The notes under the pieces are model-generated. The model was not told the DNA's origin. It did not search any database and saw only the letters and a program-made list of their open reading frames with translations. A stretch of 64,000 bases of DNA from positions 1 to 64,000 of the forward strand of contig CAZKIU010000007.1 in assembly GCA_964552955.1 (NCBI GenBank), given 5' to 3'. The DNA comes from UBA1413 sp964552955 (lineage in GTDB: Bacteria > Bacteroidota > Bacteroidia > Bacteroidales > Prolixibacteraceae). Below are positions 34,088 through 42,866 of the stretch, piece after piece (position 1 is the first letter of the stretch; each line of letters begins with the position of its first letter). The translations under genes were made by a program, and so were the position numbers.

Positions 34088-35020
34088 ATGAAGAAAGCCA
34101 TCCTGTTACTCCTGATGTTAATTCCGTTCTGCGGCGTGGTAAGGGCCCAGGAGGAGACCGTGGAACCGGAAGCCGTGCAGAAGGACCGGCCCGTCAGGTC
34201 ACCCTGGGAAAGCGGTTATCTCATCGATAATCCCACCTCCCTGATCCCGGTGAAGAACACTCTGGAGTTTGTTATCCAGCACAAGTTCGGAACCGTCGAA
34301 AACGGCAGGTCGGATCTCTGGGGATTGTATGCGCCCGGCTCCAACATCAGATTGGGTCTTAATTATGTTCTGATGACCAACTTCCAGGTGGGGTGGGGGA
34401 TCACCAAGAAGAACATGTACAATGATTTCAATGCGCGCTGGACGGTGGTACAGCAGACCCGGGCCAACCGGGTCCCGGTATCGGTCACCCTCTATGGCGT
34501 GATGGCCATTGACGGGCGCAGCCAGGCGTATTTTGATGGGATGCGCTACAACCACTCCTCCGATCCCTACAGCCCGCTGGCGACCTACTCTTACCGGGCG
34601 GGGCAAAGGCTCTCCTGGTTTTCACAACTGATCGTTGGCCGTAAGGTAAGCGAGCGCCTTTCCCTTCAGGCTGCGGCAAGCTTTACCCATTACAACCTGG
34701 TGGAGCGCACCGGCGATCATGATAAAATCGGGGCCCACCTGGGAGGAAGATTTAAATTCTCTCCGCAGAGTTCTGTTATTTTTAACTACGATATCCCACT
34801 GAAAATTAAGAGTATATCGGAGCAAAGGGAATGGGTGGATCACCCCAGGGATAATCTGGCATTAGGTTTGGAGGTTTCCACCAGTACCCATGCATTCCAG
34901 ATTTATTTGGGAACTGCCGACGGGATCCTCCCTCAGGATCAGATGCTATTCAACCAGAACGACTGGACGGATAAGGGTCTGGCGGTAGGATTTGTGATCA
35001 CCCGGCTTTGGAATTTTTGA
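34088..35020 (+). CDS. Outer-membrane beta-barrel, DUF5777-like
   Basis: 310 residues with signal peptide (ends at VVRAQ). After a short linker come alternating amphipathic strands, e.g. NTLEFVIQHKFGTVENG, NIRLGLNYVLMTNFQVGWGI, SSVIFNYDIPLKI, ending in FVITRLWNF with a terminal Phe, as expected for BAM substrates. I place it in DUF5777, often next to cytochrome genes in Bacteroidota. Size suggests 14-16 strands, enough for a narrow pore around a single small cytochrome. It lies between monohaem cytochrome genes, which supports an electron-conduit role. Confidence 0.75.
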   Translation: MKKAILLLLMLIPFCGVVRAQEETVEPEAVQKDRPVRSPWESGYLIDNPTSLIPVKNTLEFVIQHKFGTVENGRSDLWGLYAPGSNIRLGLNYVLMTNFQVGWGITKKNMYNDFNARWTVVQQTRANRVPVSVTLYGVMAIDGRSQAYFDGMRYNHSSDPYSPLATYSYRAGQRLSWFSQLIVGRKVSERLSLQAAASFTHYNLVERTGDHDKIGAHLGGRFKFSPQSSVIFNYDIPLKIKSISEQREWVDHPRDNLALGLEVSTSTHAFQIYLGTADGILPQDQMLFNQNDWTDKGLAVGFVITRLWNF

Positions 35021-35046
35021 TGTTTAACCAGTAAAATCTGATTTTT

Positions 35047-35463
35047 ATGAAAGGAAAAAATCTTTTGGTCATGATGACCCTGTTTTTTTTCGGAGCGGCA
35101 GCCCTCTCTTTCGTGGTATCACAGGACCAGAAAAAGGGTGCTCCCTGGAATGTGCCGGCGGAGTACAAGGCGATGAAGAATCCCCATGCCGGCCAGGCGG
35201 ATCTGGTTCCCGCAGGCAAGATGTTATGGGCCAAGCACTGTAAGTCTTGTCATGGCAACCTGGGGCTGGGGGATGGACCCAAGGCCGCCAGCCTCCAGAC
35301 CCACCCCGGTAATTTCAAGGAGGCCGCTTTCCAGGCCCAGACTGACGGCGCTATCTACTACCAGTCGTTCATCGGCCGGGATGAAATGCCCAACTTTGAA
35401 AAGAAGATTCCTGAGGCTGAAGACCGCTGGGCGATCGTCAACTACATCAGGACACTGAAATAA
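35047..35463 (+). CDS. Monohaem cytochrome c, exported
   Basis: 138 residues with an N-terminal hydrophobic segment (about 6-24) that may be a signal peptide or anchor. The class I cytochrome domain has CKSCH in GKMLWAKHCKSCHGNLGLGD and a likely Met ligand in GRDEMPNFEKKI, ending with WAIVNYIRTLK. It would act as a periplasmic electron carrier. 26 bp after the barrel gene. Confidence 0.87.
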   Translation: MKGKNLLVMMTLFFFGAAALSFVVSQDQKKGAPWNVPAEYKAMKNPHAGQADLVPAGKMLWAKHCKSCHGNLGLGDGPKAASLQTHPGNFKEAAFQAQTDGAIYYQSFIGRDEMPNFEKKIPEAEDRWAIVNYIRTLK

Positions 35464-35581
35464 TGGTCTGTTTTACCTGAGATTGTTCCCGCAGAAGGGC
35501 GCTCCGTCTTTGTAAAGACCAGCCGCACGGCCGGGCAGGGAGACTATACCACGGGAACAACTCTCTTTTGAGCCTTATCTT
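35464..35581. other. Structured intergenic segment between cytochrome genes
   Basis: A perfect 9-bp inverted repeat TTGTTCCCG (35483-35491) / CGGGAACAA (35552-35560) encloses a second hairpin GTCTTT/AAAGAC (35506-35519) and a GCCG/CGGC pair, a branched fold. It could be an mRNA processing or stability element in the operon. It lacks tRNA features. Confidence 0.5.
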
Positions 35582-36532
35582 ATGTGGAACCTGAAACTAA
35601 ATCTAATTTGCCTGGCACTCCTGACCGGGGCCTTTTCCTTTGCTGCCGGAGAACCTGTCATGCGTGCTGAAAACCACCAGTGCCTGCGGTGCCATGCCGA
35701 CCAGACCTACTCGTTTTATAACGCGTGGACCGAAAAGGAGGAACGCAGGGTGATGAATCCCTTCCACATTATTGATACCTCCCTTTACCTGAATGGAGTC
35801 CACCATTCTTTTTCCTGTGTCGACTGTCATTCGATGGATTATCAGACTTATCCGCATGCCAGGGAACTCAAGCTGGAACCGCTGGCCACCTGCATCGATT
35901 GTCATGGGGGGGATGAAACCTATGCCCAATATCACTTTGAGGAGATCGATGCCGATTTTGCCAGGAGTGTCCATGCCGTTAAAGGAGGCGAGAACTTCAC
36001 CTGCGGGAAGTGTCATAACCAGCACTATTATAAGGTCATTGCCCGGAACAGTTCCCGGGTGGCCGATATTGTCTCAGCCGACAACCAGATGTGTCTCTCG
36101 TGTCACACCAATGCCATTCGTTACCGTCTCACCTCGGTGCATGACTATCCCGATTTTAATACCGTCCATGAGTGGCTCCCCAACCATGAGCTTCACTTCC
36201 GGAGTGTACGTTGCATCGACTGTCATACCTCCGTTACGGATTCCCTGATGGTCCCCCATAATATCCTTGCCAAAGAGAAAGCCGTTAAGAACTGCTCCCA
36301 GTGCCATTCCTCCAATTCCATGCTGCAGGCTACCCTTTACAAATATGAGAACCTGCAGGCCCGCGACCAGAGTGGCTTACTTGGGGCTATCAGTCCATCG
36401 AGGCCTTACATCATCGGGGCCAACCAGGTCCCCCTGTTCAAGATCCTGAGTGTATCCCTTCTGCTGGCTACCCTTGCCGGAATTGCCCTCCACGCCCTGT
36501 TAAGGGTATTCATCCGTAATAAAAGAGATTAA
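35582..36532 (+). CDS. Heptahaem c-type cytochrome with C-terminal membrane anchor
   Basis: 316 residues: signal peptide (ends at FSFAAG), then seven CxxCH motifs (CLRCH, CVDCH, CIDCH, CGKCH, CLSCH, CIDCH, CSQCH) and a C-terminal membrane helix (about 286-308) with a basic end (RVFIRNKRD). The haem domain would face the periplasm. It is followed after one base by the cytochrome b gene, so the two probably form a membrane complex that takes electrons from quinol to periplasmic carriers, comparable in role, not clearly in family, to NrfH/NapC-type modules. Confidence 0.85.
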   Translation: MWNLKLNLICLALLTGAFSFAAGEPVMRAENHQCLRCHADQTYSFYNAWTEKEERRVMNPFHIIDTSLYLNGVHHSFSCVDCHSMDYQTYPHARELKLEPLATCIDCHGGDETYAQYHFEEIDADFARSVHAVKGGENFTCGKCHNQHYYKVIARNSSRVADIVSADNQMCLSCHTNAIRYRLTSVHDYPDFNTVHEWLPNHELHFRSVRCIDCHTSVTDSLMVPHNILAKEKAVKNCSQCHSSNSMLQATLYKYENLQARDQSGLLGAISPSRPYIIGANQVPLFKILSVSLLLATLAGIALHALLRVFIRNKRD

Positions 36533-36533
36533 T

Positions 36534-37250
36534 ATGCCCCTCAAGAGAATCTACTTCTACCCCTTATGGCTCAGGATCTGGCACTGGATCAATGGCGCTG
36601 GCATTATCATCCTGATCCTTACCGGTTTTATCATGCATTGGGGGATCCATGGATCTGTCATCGATTTCAATATCGCCGTGACCCTCCACAATGTGACCGG
36701 CATCATTGTGGCCATCAGTTACTTCTTTTTCTTTATCGGAACCCTGCTCTTTTATAACAGCCGTTACTACCGGATCAGGCTGAGAGGATGGCAGAGCCGC
36801 ATATACAAACAGGCGCAGTATTACTTGTATGGCATGTTCAAGGGAGAGAAACCTCCCTTCCCCCTTAATGAAAGACGTAAATTCAATCCCTTGCAGAAGA
36901 CCTCATACTTTTATGTGATGTTTCTTTTTCTGCCGCTGATTGTTTTCACGGGCATCGGCCTGATGTATCCTGAACTGATCATCGACAAGGTGTACCGCTA
37001 TAACGGAGTTTTCCTGACGGCGATGTTTCATGCGGCACTGGGGTTTATCTTGTTTATTTTCCTGCTTGTACATATCTATGCTTCCACCATCGGCTATGAT
37101 CCCCTGGCCAATTTTCGCAGTATGATCAACGGATGGCATGAGATCCACGACCACCAGGAGGAGGGAAAGGATCATTCCGACGACGATGAATTTGACGAGG
37201 AATACCCCGCTGCGAAAGACCATCCCACCGTGGATCCCGGGGAGAAGTAA
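36534..37250 (+). CDS. Cytochrome b (b561/thiosulfate-reductase-type membrane subunit)
   Basis: 238 residues with four membrane helices (about 20-37, 46-72, 128-146, 160-182) and His residues in LRIWHWINGAG, VTLHNVTG, MFHAALG and LLVHIYAS that fit two b-haem pairs. The C-terminus is an acidic/His cytoplasmic tail (HDHQEEGKDHSDDDEFDEE). Such proteins exchange electrons with the quinone pool. It follows the heptahaem gene by one base and is followed by a strong terminator, so it closes the operon. Confidence 0.85.
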   Translation: MPLKRIYFYPLWLRIWHWINGAGIIILILTGFIMHWGIHGSVIDFNIAVTLHNVTGIIVAISYFFFFIGTLLFYNSRYYRIRLRGWQSRIYKQAQYYLYGMFKGEKPPFPLNERRKFNPLQKTSYFYVMFLFLPLIVFTGIGLMYPELIIDKVYRYNGVFLTAMFHAALGFILFIFLLVHIYASTIGYDPLANFRSMINGWHEIHDHQEEGKDHSDDDEFDEEYPAAKDHPTVDPGEK

Positions 37251-37259
37251 TCCGGCTGC

Positions 37260-37295
37260 AAAACCCTGCAGGGCACCCCTCTCCTGCAGGGTTTT
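37260..37295 (+). terminator. Terminator of the cytochrome operon
   Basis: Perfect 13-bp stem AAAACCCTGCAGG (37260-37272) / CCTGCAGGGTTTT (37283-37295), 10-nt loop, then ATTTTTA. It separates the operon from the cytochrome assembly gene. Confidence 0.9.
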
Positions 37296-37353
37296 ATTTT
37301 TACTTAAACATTCCTATCTTGGCACTCCTGATTCCCTGGAAGAGAATTCATGT

Positions 37354-40300
37354 ATGAAAAAAATTGCATCCTTTCTTTTTTCTATGACGGCAACCGGGGT
37401 TCTGCTGGTGGTTTTTGCCTTCAGCATTGCCTATGCCACCTTCATTGAGAACGATTACGGTACGGCCACGGCCAGGATTCTGGTTTATAATGCCTTGTGG
37501 TTTGAGTTTCTTCTCCTTCTATTGGGGATGAACCTGGTGGGGAGTATCTTTCATTATCAACTGATCACCCGCAGAAGGTGGACGGTGGTCCTGTTCCACG
37601 GGGCTTTTCTGGTCATCCTGGCGGGAGCGGCCATCACCCGTTACAGTGGCTTTGAAGGCACTCTGCACATCCGGGAAGGGGAAGCCAACCATCAGCTGAT
37701 CACTGAGAATACCTCCATCACCCTCCGGGCCGCCCTGGGGGAGGATACCCTTCATATCGCCGAAGAGGTGAGGTTTTCTCCCTATACCTCCAATAAATTC
37801 TCGATGCACGGAGAGGTAGGCGGAAAGAAGGTCACCCTGAAAAATGTCAGGTTCGTCCCCTCGGCTGCTGAAACCGTCGTTGAAGATCCATCGGGTGAGC
37901 CGATGGCGGCTTTGCTGGTGGTCGACCGGAATGGTCAGCGGTATGACCTGCTCCTGCGGAAGGGAGAGTCGGCCCAGGCTGGTGCCCAGCGTTTTGTCTT
38001 TTCCGCCGAAGGCGACTCTACCTCCATTCAACTGATTTCTCTGGAGGGGCACCTCTGGCTCTCCTCTCCCGACACCCTCTTTGTTACCGGCATGGACCAG
38101 CAGCAACTGACCGCCCTGGCTCCCGATTCCCTCCATCCTCTGTCCGAAAAAGTGATCTACCAGTCGGGGCCAACAGGTTTCGTGCTCAAGAAATACCTGG
38201 AAAAGGGAAAGTCTGAGCTGGTCTATGTCCCCTCTCATGCTGAAACCATGAAGGAGGATGGATTGCATATGGTGGTTTCCGTTGAGGGGGAAAGCCGTGA
38301 TATTTTTGTATTCGGAAGCAAAGGCGCACTGGGAAAAGAAGAAACGGTGACGATGGGGGACCTCCGGATCGGCGTTTCCTACGGGAGTACCCTCCATGCC
38401 CTTCCCTTTTCACTGAGGCTTAACGACTTTCAGATAGAAAGATACCCGGGGTCCAACAGTCCCTCCTCTTTTGCCAGTGAGGTAACGCTTCTCGATCCTG
38501 CCTACGGGTTGGAAAAACCCTTCCGGATTTTCATGAACAACATCCTGAAGTACAAAGGTTACCGTTTTTTCCAATCTTCCTTTGACCAGGATGAAAAGGG
38601 AACGATCCTGTCGGTCAACTATGACTGGCTGGGGACTCTGGTGACTTATACGGGTTATTTTCTGATGATTCTGGGGATGATATGGACCCTGCTCAGTCGT
38701 CATTCGCGTTTCACCGTGCTTTCCAGGGCCTCAGCCCGGCTGGGAAAGGAACGGCGCAAGCTTTTTCCTCTGCTCCTTCTGGGCATGTTGCTCTTCTCAG
38801 GGGTGGGAGCTTCCGCCCAGGATAACCTTCCACCGGTGGACCGCGACCATGCCCGTGAATTCGGGACTCTGCTGGTCCAGAGCAACGAAGGGCGCATCGA
38901 ACCGGTGAATACCCTGGCGTCGGAAGTGCTCCGCAAGGTAGCCAAAAAAGGAAGTTTCAACGGCATGACGCCCGTTCAGGTGATGCTTGGGATGATGCGC
39001 GATCCTGAAGGGTGGAAAAATGTCCCGCTCATCAGGGTAGGGGATCCCGAACTCCGGAAAATCCTCAGCGCCACCGGGGGCTATGTCTCCTTCAACAGTG
39101 TGTTGAACGACCATCAGGGGGAATACAAACTCCGTAAGGAGGTAGAAGAGGCTTATGGTAAAAAGCCAGCCGAACGGAATAAGTTTGATAAGGAGGTGAT
39201 CAATGTAGACGAACGGGTCAACATTCTCTATAAGTGGATGACCGGAGGTTTTCTCACCATTTTCCCGGTTCCGGGCGATGCTGCCAATAAATGGCTTTCG
39301 CCCGCCGATGCGGCCCAATCCTCTGATCCACAGGTAGCTGAGTTCTCCTCTGTGGCCCTGTCCAATTACCTGGTGGCCCTGAACAGTGCCAGCAAGAGTG
39401 GGGAGTACGGGGATGCCGGCAACTTTCTGAAGCAAATCAAGGAGAATCAGCTTAAACATGGTGCACAGGTGTGCCCCTCGCCTGCCAGGATACAACTGGA
39501 AATCTTCTATATCAATTACAATCTTTTCAGTCTACTCTCCAGGGTGTATATTATTGCCGGGCTGTTGTTGCTGATTCTTCAGTTTATGGGGTTGCTCTCT
39601 TCACTCAGGTGGCCCGGCAAATGGGAGAAGGCCGGCTTTTGGGTGGTGGCCCTCTTACTGGTGGTTCATACGGCAGGGCTGGCCATCCGGTGGTATATTT
39701 CGGGGCATGCGCCATGGAGCAATGGCTACGAGACGCTGCTGTATGTCAGTTGGGCGACCTGCCTGGCCGGGTTGTTTTTTGCCCGCCGCTCGCCCATGAC
39801 CCTGGCCGTCACCACCATTCTGGCGGCGATCTCCCTGTTGGTGGCCGGCATGAGTTGGATGAGCCCTGAGCTGACCAACCTGGTCCCCGTCCTGAAGTCC
39901 TACTGGCTGGTCATTCATGTGGCCATCATCACCGCAAGCTATGGCTTCTTTGCCATGGCTGCCCTGCTGGGGCTGGTCAACCTGGTGCTGATCATCATCG
40001 ATTCGATGAAATCCAATCCCCGCATCGGCTTTACCCTTCGTGAGCTGGTCCTGATCATGGAACTGGCCATGATGGTCGGGCTTTATATGCTGACGACCGG
40101 ATCTTTCCTGGGGGGCGTCTGGGCCAATGAATCCTGGGGCCGTTACTGGGGCTGGGATCCCAAGGAGACCTGGGCCATGGTGACCATCCTGGTTTATGCC
40201 TTTATCGTTCATATGCATAAGATCCCCGGGTTCAGGGGAACCTATGCACTGAGCCTGGCTTCTCTTGTCGGACTGGCCTCGGTGCTGATGACTTTCTTTG

Positions 40301-40473
40301 GTGTGAATTACTACCTCTCGGGGCTTCACTCTTATGCCCAGGGAGAAGCGGTGCCTATTCCGGCAGGGGTGTTCATTGCCCTGTTCGTTGTGGTGCTCCT
40401 GGCTGTCACTTCCCTGCTGGCCGACAAGCGACGGGTTAAGGCTACGCCTGCCCTTCCGGAGGATAATGGGTGA
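37354..40473 (+). CDS. ccsBA: Cytochrome c assembly protein, ResB-CcsA fusion (system II)
   Basis: 1039 residues. The N-terminal ResB/Ccs1 part has membrane helices near 5-30, 45-65 and 75-95, a large exported beta-rich domain, and a helix near 430-455. A linker region with signal-like segment (LFPLLLLGMLLFSGVGASAQ) and a periplasmic domain (about 490-690) precede the CcsA part, with the haem-handling WWD motif WGRYWGWDPKETW at about 927-939 and flanking His (TAGLAIRWY..., VIHVAI, IVHMHK). It delivers haem and attaches it to CxxCH motifs, serving the 15 sites encoded upstream. Confidence 0.93.
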   Translation: MKKIASFLFSMTATGVLLVVFAFSIAYATFIENDYGTATARILVYNALWFEFLLLLLGMNLVGSIFHYQLITRRRWTVVLFHGAFLVILAGAAITRYSGFEGTLHIREGEANHQLITENTSITLRAALGEDTLHIAEEVRFSPYTSNKFSMHGEVGGKKVTLKNVRFVPSAAETVVEDPSGEPMAALLVVDRNGQRYDLLLRKGESAQAGAQRFVFSAEGDSTSIQLISLEGHLWLSSPDTLFVTGMDQQQLTALAPDSLHPLSEKVIYQSGPTGFVLKKYLEKGKSELVYVPSHAETMKEDGLHMVVSVEGESRDIFVFGSKGALGKEETVTMGDLRIGVSYGSTLHALPFSLRLNDFQIERYPGSNSPSSFASEVTLLDPAYGLEKPFRIFMNNILKYKGYRFFQSSFDQDEKGTILSVNYDWLGTLVTYTGYFLMILGMIWTLLSRHSRFTVLSRASARLGKERRKLFPLLLLGMLLFSGVGASAQDNLPPVDRDHAREFGTLLVQSNEGRIEPVNTLASEVLRKVAKKGSFNGMTPVQVMLGMMRDPEGWKNVPLIRVGDPELRKILSATGGYVSFNSVLNDHQGEYKLRKEVEEAYGKKPAERNKFDKEVINVDERVNILYKWMTGGFLTIFPVPGDAANKWLSPADAAQSSDPQVAEFSSVALSNYLVALNSASKSGEYGDAGNFLKQIKENQLKHGAQVCPSPARIQLEIFYINYNLFSLLSRVYIIAGLLLLILQFMGLLSSLRWPGKWEKAGFWVVALLLVVHTAGLAIRWYISGHAPWSNGYETLLYVSWATCLAGLFFARRSPMTLAVTTILAAISLLVAGMSWMSPELTNLVPVLKSYWLVIHVAIITASYGFFAMAALLGLVNLVLIIIDSMKSNPRIGFTLRELVLIMELAMMVGLYMLTTGSFLGGVWANESWGRYWGWDPKETWAMVTILVYAFIVHMHKIPGFRGTYALSLASLVGLASVLMTFFGVNYYLSGLHSYAQGEAVPIPAGVFIALFVVVLLAVTSLLADKRRVKATPALPEDNG

Positions 40474-40495
40474 TGGGGCAGGAGAACCCGTGATT

Positions 40496-40599
40496 CATCT
40501 GTTTAAGTTATTTAGTTACTATGGTGAAATCCGTGAAACAGATGTAATATCCATGTGGTTTAATCATACCGGTTGGTGGATAAATGGTGCATGGTTATT
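40496..40599 (-). repeat. Dispersed two-hairpin leader repeat, copy 3
   Basis: CATCTGTTT (40496-40504) / AAACAGATG (40536-40544), loop 31; AATATCCATG (40546-40555) / CATGGTTATT (40590-40599), loop 34. Compared with copy 2, the second stem has one compensated pair (G-C to A-T) and one mismatch. No gene starts at its edge here; it lies just after the ccsBA stop. Confidence 0.8.
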
Positions 40600-40652
40600 T
40601 CAAGTGATTTTTTTTTACTTTCTTTTGGCACTTTGCTGGAAACACATGAAAT

Positions 40653-40737
40653 TAGCTGCGCTGAACTTCGTCTCGCATGTGCGGGTTAATCATTCCCGCT
40701 GGTCCTGACTCAGTCGGAATGCTTAGCTTTTCGGATC
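40653..40737 (+). repeat. Dispersed ~83-bp repeat B, copy 2
   Basis: Matches 11333-11415 in the same strand sense; strongest over the first 41 bases. It lies 16 bp before the deacylase start codon and 53 bp after the two-hairpin repeat. Confidence 0.7.
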
Positions 40738-40753
40738 AGATTGAGAGTTGAAA

Positions 40754-41806
40754 ATGGAAAAATATATCGGTTTACTCAAAGCGCTGATAGCGGTTCCATC
40801 CCTGAGCGGCCATGAAGAGGAGGCTGCGGCGCAGCTCCGTGCCTTTCTTGACAAAGAGGGCATCCCTTATACCACCTCGGGGCACAACACCTGGATGACC
40901 AACCGGGATTTTGTGGAGGGGAAACCTGTTGTCTGGCTCAATTCCCATATCGATACGGTCAGGCCGGCGAGTGGCTGGAAGAGCGATCCCTTTAATCCGG
41001 CAGAGGAGGGAGACCGCATCACCGGATTGGGGAGCAACGATGCAGGGGCGTCGGTGGTGGCCCTGCTGGCTGCCTTTATCCATTTTTATCCTGCCCGGAA
41101 TCTCCCCTTTAACCTGCTCTATGCCGCTACGGCCGAAGAGGAGAATTCGGGGGAGGGGGGATTGCGTTCTTTGTTGGGGATATTGCCTCCGGCAGCCCTG
41201 GTCGTCGTGGGAGAGCCTACACGTATGGCCATGGCTGTGGCCGAAAAGGGACTCCTGGTGCTGGATTGCACGGCCCGGGGTAAGGCAGGTCACGCCGCCC
41301 GCGAAGAGGGCATCAATGCCCTGTACAAGGCCCTCGACGATATCACCCGCCTGCGCGACTTCCATTTTCCTCTCGTCTCCCAGCTCCTGGGCCCTGTAAA
41401 AATCACCGTCACCCAGATAGAGGCCGGAACCCAACATAATGTCATCCCTGATACCTGCCGCTTTACGGCTGATGTTCGGACCAATGAGTTCTACAGTAAC
41501 GAGGAAGCCTGCCGAATCATTGCAGGTCAGCTCACCTCAGAGGTCAAAGCCCGCTCCTTCCGGCTCAACTCTTCGGGGATTCCCCTGGGCCATCCCGTGG
41601 TTCAAAGGGCCACAGAACTGGGGATTTCCCTTTTCGGGTCGCCCACGACTTCCGATCAGGCCGTCATTCCCTATCCCTCGGTGAAAATCGGTCCCGGCGA
41701 TTCGGCACGCTCTCATACCGCAGAAGAATATATCCTCAAAAGTGAAATCGCAGACGGCGTCAGCAAATACATCTCCCTTTTAGAGGGATTACAGTTGCAG
41801 GGATGA
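40754..41806 (+). CDS. argE: M20-family deacylase, ArgE-like (N-acyl-ornithine/citrulline deacylase)
   Basis: 350 residues, metal-dependent M20 peptidase fold. Metal ligands and catalytic residues: LNSHIDTVRP (His and Asp), GLGSNDAGAS (Asp), AEEENSGEGG (Glu pair), VVGEPTRM, and a late His in GDSARSHTAEEYI. ArgE-type members remove the acyl group in arginine synthesis; in Bacteroides-like pathways the substrate would be N-succinyl-ornithine or -citrulline. It lies 14 kb from the arg cluster, alone, with two dispersed repeats in front. Start: ATG at 40754; a TTG at 40748 is possible. Confidence 0.83.
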   Translation: MEKYIGLLKALIAVPSLSGHEEEAAAQLRAFLDKEGIPYTTSGHNTWMTNRDFVEGKPVVWLNSHIDTVRPASGWKSDPFNPAEEGDRITGLGSNDAGASVVALLAAFIHFYPARNLPFNLLYAATAEEENSGEGGLRSLLGILPPAALVVVGEPTRMAMAVAEKGLLVLDCTARGKAGHAAREEGINALYKALDDITRLRDFHFPLVSQLLGPVKITVTQIEAGTQHNVIPDTCRFTADVRTNEFYSNEEACRIIAGQLTSEVKARSFRLNSSGIPLGHPVVQRATELGISLFGSPTTSDQAVIPYPSVKIGPGDSARSHTAEEYILKSEIADGVSKYISLLEGLQLQG

Positions 41807-41873
41807 TTTAATCCCCTGGCAGGGGCCGGGTTATTCACTTTCTGATTATATTTACGGGCCAGACTTATCAAGC

Positions 41874-42737
41874 ATGGAAAGGCTCTTCTATTATCTTATT
41901 ATATCCTTTCTGGCCTTCTCCTGTGGGGGGAAAGCCCCGGCCGTGGATCCCGGGGGTATCCTCTGTCAACCAGCGGACCGTGCAATCGCCGATACGGTAT
42001 TGCAGAAGTTCGCGCCGATGGATAAGGCTGAAACCGGCCTCCTGGTCAGGGAGATCGCCCTTTATTTTGTAGGAACACCCTATGTCGCTCATACCCTTGA
42101 AACCGGTCCCGAGGAGAAGATGGTCGTCAACCTGAGGGAAATGGACTGCACCACTTTCGCCGAAAACTGCCTGGCCCTGGCCCGGACCGTGAAAATGAAA
42201 AACCCGGGGTTTGAGAAGTTCACCGGTCAGCTGGAGAAAATAAGGTATCGCGGCGGGGTGCGCAACGGCTACCTGTCACGCCTTCATTATTTCAGCGATT
42301 GGATTTATGACAATGATGCCAGAAAGACCGTCAGGAGTCTTTCACAGGAGATCTCCCATATGATGGTTCCTAACCAGGTCAGCTTTATGAGCACCCATCC
42401 CGACAGTTATTCTGTGCTGAAGGATAACCCGGTGCTGACCGGTGAGATGGCCATGATAGAAAAGGAAATCAGCCAGCGGATGACCTGGTTTATTCCCCGC
42501 AGCCAACTGGCGAAAGCCGAAAGCCAGCTCAAGGATGGGGACATTGTGGGCATCACTACTGACATTGAAGGGTTGGACATCACCCACGTGGTGATCGCTT
42601 ACCGCGTGGGGAACGCAATGCGCTTTATCCATGCCAGTTCCGGGGAAAACAAGGTGGTTGTCTCAGAACAGAGCCTGCAGGAGTATCTCGATGGCAGCAG
42701 GATGGCCACGGGGATCATGGTGGCACGACCGCTCTGA
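41874..42737 (+). CDS. DUF1460 lipoprotein, NlpC/P60-like hydrolase
   Basis: 287 residues. Lipobox in FLAFSCGGK. The DUF1460 domain (about 55-285) has the nucleophile Cys in EMDCTTFAENCLAL, a His in DITHVVIAY and an additional polar residue in FIHASSGENKVV, the layout of papain-like NlpC/P60 enzymes. Family members are periplasmic peptidoglycan or peptide amidases. It stands alone between the deacylase and the GH105 gene. Confidence 0.85.
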   Translation: MERLFYYLIISFLAFSCGGKAPAVDPGGILCQPADRAIADTVLQKFAPMDKAETGLLVREIALYFVGTPYVAHTLETGPEEKMVVNLREMDCTTFAENCLALARTVKMKNPGFEKFTGQLEKIRYRGGVRNGYLSRLHYFSDWIYDNDARKTVRSLSQEISHMMVPNQVSFMSTHPDSYSVLKDNPVLTGEMAMIEKEISQRMTWFIPRSQLAKAESQLKDGDIVGITTDIEGLDITHVVIAYRVGNAMRFIHASSGENKVVVSEQSLQEYLDGSRMATGIMVARPL

Positions 42738-42866
42738 CGGGCTGCGGAATCCCTTCCTCTCCCCTGAAGGCCCGGTTCCGGCAGGGGGTGACCCGTTGCA
42801 CGCCCCGGCAGTTGACCAATCTGCAGGGGCCTGAATATGAAATGAAATAAACTAATACTGAGAAAT

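Noticed and set aside
35483..35560. Possible tRNA on the minus strand (7-bp acceptor-like stem GTTCCCG/CGGGAAC, TGGTATAG block).
   Set aside because: No T-arm GTTC-R-A-N-Y-C motif, no foldable D stem and no CCA or discriminator layout. The pairs fit a branched hairpin better.
35464..35575. Open frame reading EGRSVFVKTSRTAGQGD that faintly recalls a cytochrome c haem region.
   Set aside because: No start codon and no CxxCH; the resemblance is short enough to be chance.
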